A DNA stretch of 48,788 bases from Lysobacter arseniciresistens ZS79 (lineage in GTDB: Bacteria; Pseudomonadota; Gammaproteobacteria; Xanthomonadales; Xanthomonadaceae): positions 1 through 48,788 of the forward strand of contig NZ_AVPT01000019.1 of assembly GCF_000768335.1 (NCBI RefSeq), read 5' to 3'. A model generated the notes under the pieces. It was not told where the DNA came from. It searched no databases and was given only the letters and a program-made list of their open reading frames with translations. Below are positions 45,796-48,788 of this stretch, piece after piece. The position numbers and the translations under genes are program-made. Position 1 is the stretch's first letter, and the number at the start of each line of letters is the position of its first letter.

Positions 45796-45989
45796 ATGAC
45801 TTGTCGCACCAGCTCCGCGCCTGCCTGGTTCCACTGGCAGATCGCACCCAAGGGCAGCTCTACGAGCTGTTCAACGACACGACGGAAGAACGGGCCGACA
45901 TGGCCGCGAGGGCGGTCTATGAGGTCTATACGACGCTGCGGAGGCTGTCGGCCTCACTGGCAGCTCAGAGGCGGCAGGAAGCCGCATAA
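45792..45989 (+). CDS. Small unknown helical protein
   Basis: The 65-residue protein is predicted helical (LRACLVPLADRTQGQLYELF, then AARAVYEVYTTLRRLSASL). No family recognised. It is the last of the ATGA-linked chain. Confidence 0.55.
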   Translation: MNDLSHQLRACLVPLADRTQGQLYELFNDTTEERADMAARAVYEVYTTLRRLSASLAAQRRQEAA

Positions 45990-46000
45990 GGCGAAACCGC

Positions 46001-46071
46001 AGACGCTGGCGGCGTCTACGGCTTCGATGCTATCGGGCGAACGATGAGCGGGGCCAGTGTACTGCTGGCCC
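46001..46071 (+). terminator. Two GC-rich hairpins between small ORFs
   Basis: AGACGC-N5-GCGTCT (46001-46017) and GGGCCAG-N7-CTGGCCC (46051-46071) are both perfect. Neither has a T run. They may attenuate transcription or protect the downstream mRNA before the gene at 46087. Confidence 0.4.
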
Positions 46072-46086
46072 CCGTGAGGAACAACT

Positions 46087-46545
46087 ATGGGCGCGGCCCC
46101 TGACTTACGGATTGTTTCAAGCAATGACGGCGAGGTTGCCGGGGATATTCCAGCACTACTCTCGCCGGGTGAGTATCAACTGATTCTCGATCACTGGAAG
46201 ACCGGCAAGCTCTTTGGCCGGACTCCGAAACTCGCGTTGTGGTTCAAGGTGGCGGACCAGGGCGAACACTTCGGGGCGATGGTGCCGAGGTACTACAACG
46301 TCATTTCCCTACGCGGAAAGCCGGGGCGTGGGGGGCAGTTCAAAGCGGCTGCCGGTGGCGACCTTGCACGCGACTACGCGCGCCTGCTGGCTCTGCCTCA
46401 CCGATTCGATCGCTTCGACCTTCAACAGCTCAGAAAGCGCGTGATCGTCGGCCGCGTTGGAACCGTACTGACCGGCGCAAGGCAGGAAGTGCTGGCCCCG
46501 GCGTCGCAGTACAGCGTGGTCCGTGAGCTGGTAAGGATCGGCTGA
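46087..46545 (+). CDS. Unknown protein, possibly phage nucleic-acid-binding
   Basis: The 152-residue product begins after a GAGGA ribosome site. It alternates beta-like stretches: LSPGEYQLILDHWKTGKLFGRTPKLALWFKVADQGEHFGAMVPRYYNVISL. This has the look of a beta-barrel single-strand-binding or phage DUF669-like protein, but no motif decides it. C-terminal part is basic. Confidence 0.65.
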   Translation: MGAAPDLRIVSSNDGEVAGDIPALLSPGEYQLILDHWKTGKLFGRTPKLALWFKVADQGEHFGAMVPRYYNVISLRGKPGRGGQFKAAAGGDLARDYARLLALPHRFDRFDLQQLRKRVIVGRVGTVLTGARQEVLAPASQYSVVRELVRIG

Positions 46546-46550
46546 TCTGT

Positions 46551-46598
46551 TGCAGTTGCACCTGTAGTTGTACCTGCACCTAGACCTGCACCTACACC
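46551..46598 (+). repeat. Eight-unit degenerate hexamer array
   Basis: The 48 bp read as TGCAGT TGCACC TGTAGT (then) TGTACC TGCACC TAGACC (then) TGCACC TACACC, consensus TGCACC, directly after the stop of the preceding gene. It could be an iteron-like binding array or slipped-strand repeat. Confidence 0.7.
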
Positions 46599-46732
46599 TA
46601 CCTGTAATCCCAATCAAAGCCAGTCCACGCAAGGCTTTCAGGCGATGGGCTTGGCAAGTGATCAAACCCATTCGGCGCTTCTAAGGCAGAACGCCGGATA
46701 TCTGACTAGCTGACTATCTGCCACCGGTTGGA

Positions 46733-46757
46733 GGGCGGCCCCCCAAAAGGGCCGTCC
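46733..46757 (+). terminator. Stable hairpin upstream of the gene at 46795
   Basis: A 9-bp stem (46733-46741 with 46749-46757) with one G-T pair and a CCCAAAA loop lies 38 nt before the next ATG. There is no T run, so a role as a leader structure is equally likely. Confidence 0.4.
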
Positions 46758-46794
46758 TTCAGCCGGGAAGTAATGGACGGCAAGCGAGGGCGCA

Positions 46795-47331
46795 ATGAGT
46801 GACGACCACAAGGACATAGCAGAGGTGGACTTCCGGGAGCTGACCTTTCCGGATGGCTACCAGCACGACCCATCCCGGCATCCCGATTCAAAGCCGGTCC
46901 CATTGGAGTTCCGTGGCGGCGACCCCGCAGCCCTTGAGATGCTCGGCGGCGGTGGCAGCGTGCTGCATATCCCGCCTGACATGATGGGGATCGAGGCTAG
47001 GCGGCTATGGGAGCGGATCAAGATTCGGATGTTGCTGGGGATGGCACCGGCGACCCCATCCGAATGGCTGATTAGGTCCGTGCTGGCCGAGCTGCGAAAG
47101 AGCAAGTCCGGTCGCAAGATCAAGGTCAACGCGGTATTCGCTGGCGTCACCCTGGCCATCGCCCGCACGCATGGCGTACCGATCCCGACCCATGAACGCG
47201 ACATTGCCCGTGATGTTCAGACCCGCTACACCACGCTGATCCGAGTCCGGAAGCTGGCCACCCAGATGATCGAGGCGCGAGGGATCAACCTGCATCTGCC
47301 CGAGTGGCTCAAGGCTGATTGGAGTCCCTGA
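46795..47331 (+). CDS. Unknown protein of the integrated element
   Basis: The 178-residue protein is not recognised. Its N-terminal half is acidic and Pro/Gly-rich, and its C-terminal half (about 95-178) is basic and helical (ELRKSKSGRKIKVNAVFAGVTLAIARTHG), with DIARDVQTRYTTLIRVRKLATQM resembling a DNA-binding or packaging-type helix bundle. ATG 46795 has GCGAGGG upstream. Confidence 0.7.
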   Translation: MSDDHKDIAEVDFRELTFPDGYQHDPSRHPDSKPVPLEFRGGDPAALEMLGGGGSVLHIPPDMMGIEARRLWERIKIRMLLGMAPATPSEWLIRSVLAELRKSKSGRKIKVNAVFAGVTLAIARTHGVPIPTHERDIARDVQTRYTTLIRVRKLATQMIEARGINLHLPEWLKADWSP

Positions 47332-47697
47332 AAAACGGGAACCTATTCTGTTAGTAAGGGTGAGATCAGATCACCCGCGAACGGCTGCCGAGAGGTGGCC
47401 GTTTTGCGTTGTGCAATCCCTTGGCGGGGAGACACACCACGCTGCCCACGGGCACGCTTCCAGAGTTCGCCCGAGTCTGCCGGGTCCAACGCAGACACTC
47501 CCCGCCAGCCTCGTCAGGCTTACAGACAACCGCGCGCCCCCGGTCAAAGGGGCGCATCTATTCGCGCCGCTGGCTGCCTGACCTGTGGGGTCACGCGGCC
47601 CACTGCCGTGCTCGGCATGGGAGGGGTATCAAAAGTCTGGCGATCCGCCGGCCTAGACCGCCCGTTCCCGACCGCTTTGCTTTTTCGACACTTTTTC
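47332..47697 (+). other. Gap with hairpins before the zinc-ribbon gene
   Basis: These 366 bp hold several frames without typical composition and no convincing ribosome site. A perfect hairpin GCGCCCC-N8-GGGGCGC lies at 47534-47555, and GGGTGA-N7-TCACCC near 47358. A weak terminator-like hairpin ending in TTTTGCG lies at about 47386-47407. Confidence 0.4.
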
Positions 47698-47865
47698 ATG
47701 ATCGAGCGTGACCAAAAACCCGCGCGTGCCGTGACATGGCCGCCGCCCCGGCTGTGTCCGCAATGCGGCGGGCTGCTGGGCGCGTCGTGGTTCAGCCGCA
47801 AGCGGTATTGCAGCGACCGATGCCGCCAGCGGGCGCACCGGGAGCGGAGGATGGGGCATGACTGA
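47698..47865 (+). CDS. Small zinc-ribbon protein
   Basis: The 55-residue product has a four-cysteine zinc site: RLCPQCGGLLG ... KRYCSDRCRQRAHRERR. Such CxxC...CxxxC ribbons with a basic tail occur in small phage and integrative-element proteins. The frame is open further upstream to 47395, but that part does not look coding. No strong ribosome site precedes ATG 47698. Its stop overlaps the ATG of the next gene. Confidence 0.6.
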   Translation: MIERDQKPARAVTWPPPRLCPQCGGLLGASWFSRKRYCSDRCRQRAHRERRMGHD

Positions 47866-48037
47866 AGCAACGCAACGATTCGCGATGCAGCGCCGCGAGC
47901 TTGAACGGCTGCTGGCGGGCTACGGGCTACCGCGTTCGCTGCGGGTGGCGGTGGTCGCCGAGTTGGCGCCGGACGCTCTGGCGCGGCTGCTGCGCCAGTT
48001 GAAACCCCGCAATTTCTGGAGGCTGGGCCGTGAGTGA
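47858..48037 (+). CDS. Small basic protein
   Basis: A 59-residue helical protein rich in Leu and Arg (ELERLLAGYGLPRSLRVAVVAELAPDALARLLRQL). It overlaps the zinc-ribbon gene and the next gene by 8 nt each, which supports translation. No family recognised. Confidence 0.5.
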   Translation: MTEATQRFAMQRRELERLLAGYGLPRSLRVAVVAELAPDALARLLRQLKPRNFWRLGRE

Positions 48038-48281
48038 CCCGATTCAACTCCACCTGGAGGCTGCGCGGTTGTTGATCGCGGCGGCGTGTCGTCAGATGAA
48101 GGCAGAAGACCCCGAAGCATTTGCGGCCATCGCGGTTGCATCCGAGCGCGGGGCATCGTTCCGAGTAACAACCGCGTTGTCAGTCGCGGGGCTTAGTGAG
48201 GTCAGCGTTGACCTTGTGGCCCCGGACGGCGAGGCGGCCAACGTGGCGCGCGTGGCATTCGACAACCCCACGGCGCACTAA
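48030..48281 (+). CDS. Small unknown protein
   Basis: 83 residues from a GTG start overlapping the previous gene. N-terminal helix (LHLEAARLLIAAACRQMKAED), then beta-like stretches (ASFRVTTALSVAG, VSVDLVAPDG). Function unknown. It precedes the capsid-like gene by 165 bp. Confidence 0.55.
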   Translation: MSDPIQLHLEAARLLIAAACRQMKAEDPEAFAAIAVASERGASFRVTTALSVAGLSEVSVDLVAPDGEAANVARVAFDNPTAH

Positions 48282-48336
48282 CCCAACCCAGTCCGGCACC
48301 CGCCGGCAGCGACGACCTAAACCTGATTCGGGGCTT

Positions 48337-48429
48337 GCCAACGCGACGTTGGCAGGCGACCGGCTGTGCGAGCGATTCCGCAGCAGATGAGGGCGCGGGC
48401 GTCGGACGTGGCTAACGAGACGTAGCCAC
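48337..48429 (+). promoter_or_regulatory. Two perfect hairpins upstream of the capsid-like gene
   Basis: GCCAACG-CGA-CGTTGGC (48337-48353) and GTGGCTA-N8-TAGCCAC (48408-48429) lie in the 165 bp before ATG 48447. They could mark a leader or a regulatory switch to late genes. Confidence 0.4.
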
Positions 48430-48446
48430 CAACCGAGAGACGAGAG

Positions 48447-48788
48447 ATGACCAATCCAGCACGAAAGATGGAGCAGGTACTACGCGAACAGGGCTACAGC
48501 GGCCAAGCGGCCAAGAAGCTGATTAGCCAAGCGCGGGCCGAGCTTCAGCAGATGGCGGCCGACAGTGCCGCGCAACCCAACACGAGGAATCACGACATGA
48601 GTAACACCGACGTGGCCGAGACCATCGGCCAACTCAACACCGCCTTCGACCAGTTCAAGGCACACCACACCGACGAGCTTTCGGGCCTGCGGTCCGAGAT
48701 TGAAAGCCTGGCGACCCGTGCGGCGGCCCGCGAGATGGGCAACGTTACTGGCCCCGTCACCAGCGCGACCGAGAGCGGCCGGGCGATG
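48447..48788 (+). CDS. Probable HK97-type major capsid protein, N-terminal part
   Basis: The frame runs open to the window end (114 codons). The part from codon 51 (MSNTDVAETIGQLNTAFDQFKAHHTDELSGLRSEIESLA) is a coiled-coil like the N-terminal delta/scaffold domain of HK97-type capsid proteins, which is later cut off by a protease. The first 50 residues look helical and basic; an alternative start is ATG 48597. The assignment rests on pattern only, as the capsid fold itself is outside the window. Confidence 0.55.
   Translation, partial: MTNPARKMEQVLREQGYSGQAAKKLISQARAELQQMAADSAAQPNTRNHDMSNTDVAETIGQLNTAFDQFKAHHTDELSGLRSEIESLATRAAAREMGNVTGPVTSATESGRAM

Larger units (their letters stand above)
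43263..48788 (+). mobile_element. Integrated element (prophage or phage satellite), left end
   Basis: It begins at the tRNA-Pro fragment and contains an integrase, an Arc-like regulator, an excisionase-like gene, small overlapping ORFs and a probable capsid gene start. Intergenic parts are richer in A/T than the flanking chromosome. The intact tRNA-Pro and the other end should lie beyond the window. Confidence 0.85.

Noticed and set aside
46551-46598. CRISPR-like array
   Set aside because: Units are only 6 bp with no spacers; no cas gene in the window.
46309-46671. Minus-strand ORF rich in Arg and Cys over the hexamer array
   Set aside because: Its repetitive part is only the translation of the repeat, and it overlaps the better supported + strand gene.
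47395-47697. N-terminal extension of the zinc-ribbon protein
   Set aside because: Composition is not coding-like, hairpins lie inside and no ribosome site is seen; ATG 47698 keeps the whole zinc site.

Overview
The window looks like chromosome of a high-GC gammaproteobacterium of the Xanthomonadaceae/Lysobacteraceae (Lysobacter, Luteimonas or Xanthomonas relatives). This rests on the acetylornithine-carbamoyltransferase type arginine cluster with an N-acetylglutamate synthase/kinase fusion, a DksA with a long Lys/Ala/Pro-rich N-terminus, a FimX-type protein, strong G/C at third codon positions and several GTG/TTG starts. The genus is an inference; no rRNA is present.

Layout. 1-640: a lower-GC patch with an unknown ORF coupled to a divergent CsrA paralogue, next to a tRNA-Ala(CGC). 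872-8340: RNase D, a lipoprotein with a SUMF1 fold, an M48 protease, phaR/phaB (polyhydroxyalkanoate), GluQ and HtpX. 8348-16000: a FimX-type degenerate c-di-GMP protein, EpmB divergent from its substrate EF-P, then a tight run efp - TRZ/ATZ deaminase - ubiG - mupP - squalene/phytoene-synthase-like gene. 16100-26430: folE2, a membrane diguanylate cyclase, an M23 lipoprotein overlapping a dihydroorotase, yidD, the DksA-type fusion, an MFS transporter, SufE, CysS and a small exported protein.

26432-37283 is an arginine/proline block: a terminator-bearing leader, then argF' - argG - argE' - (REP-like hairpin) - NAGS/K - orphan GNAT - argC - argH, followed after 375 bp by proB - proA. Together these form the N-acetylcitrulline route to arginine and the first two steps of proline synthesis. 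37332-43083 is a complete pgaABCD operon for poly-N-acetylglucosamine export.

From 43263 to the right edge lies an integrated element. It starts at a 45-nt 3' fragment of tRNA-Pro(CGG) and continues with a P4-type integrase, an Arc-like repressor convergent with it, a divergent promoter carrying three copies of an operator-like repeat, an excisionase-like gene and a chain of small overlapping ORFs. It ends in what looks like the N-terminus of an HK97-type capsid protein, cut by the window end. In the visible part I recognise no replication or lysis gene before the capsid gene, which resembles a capsid-encoding satellite as much as a full prophage.

Most worth following up: the arginine leader (possible attenuator), the DksA fusion with a possible internal start, the CsrA paralogue pair, the three-repeat operator and the compact integrated element.
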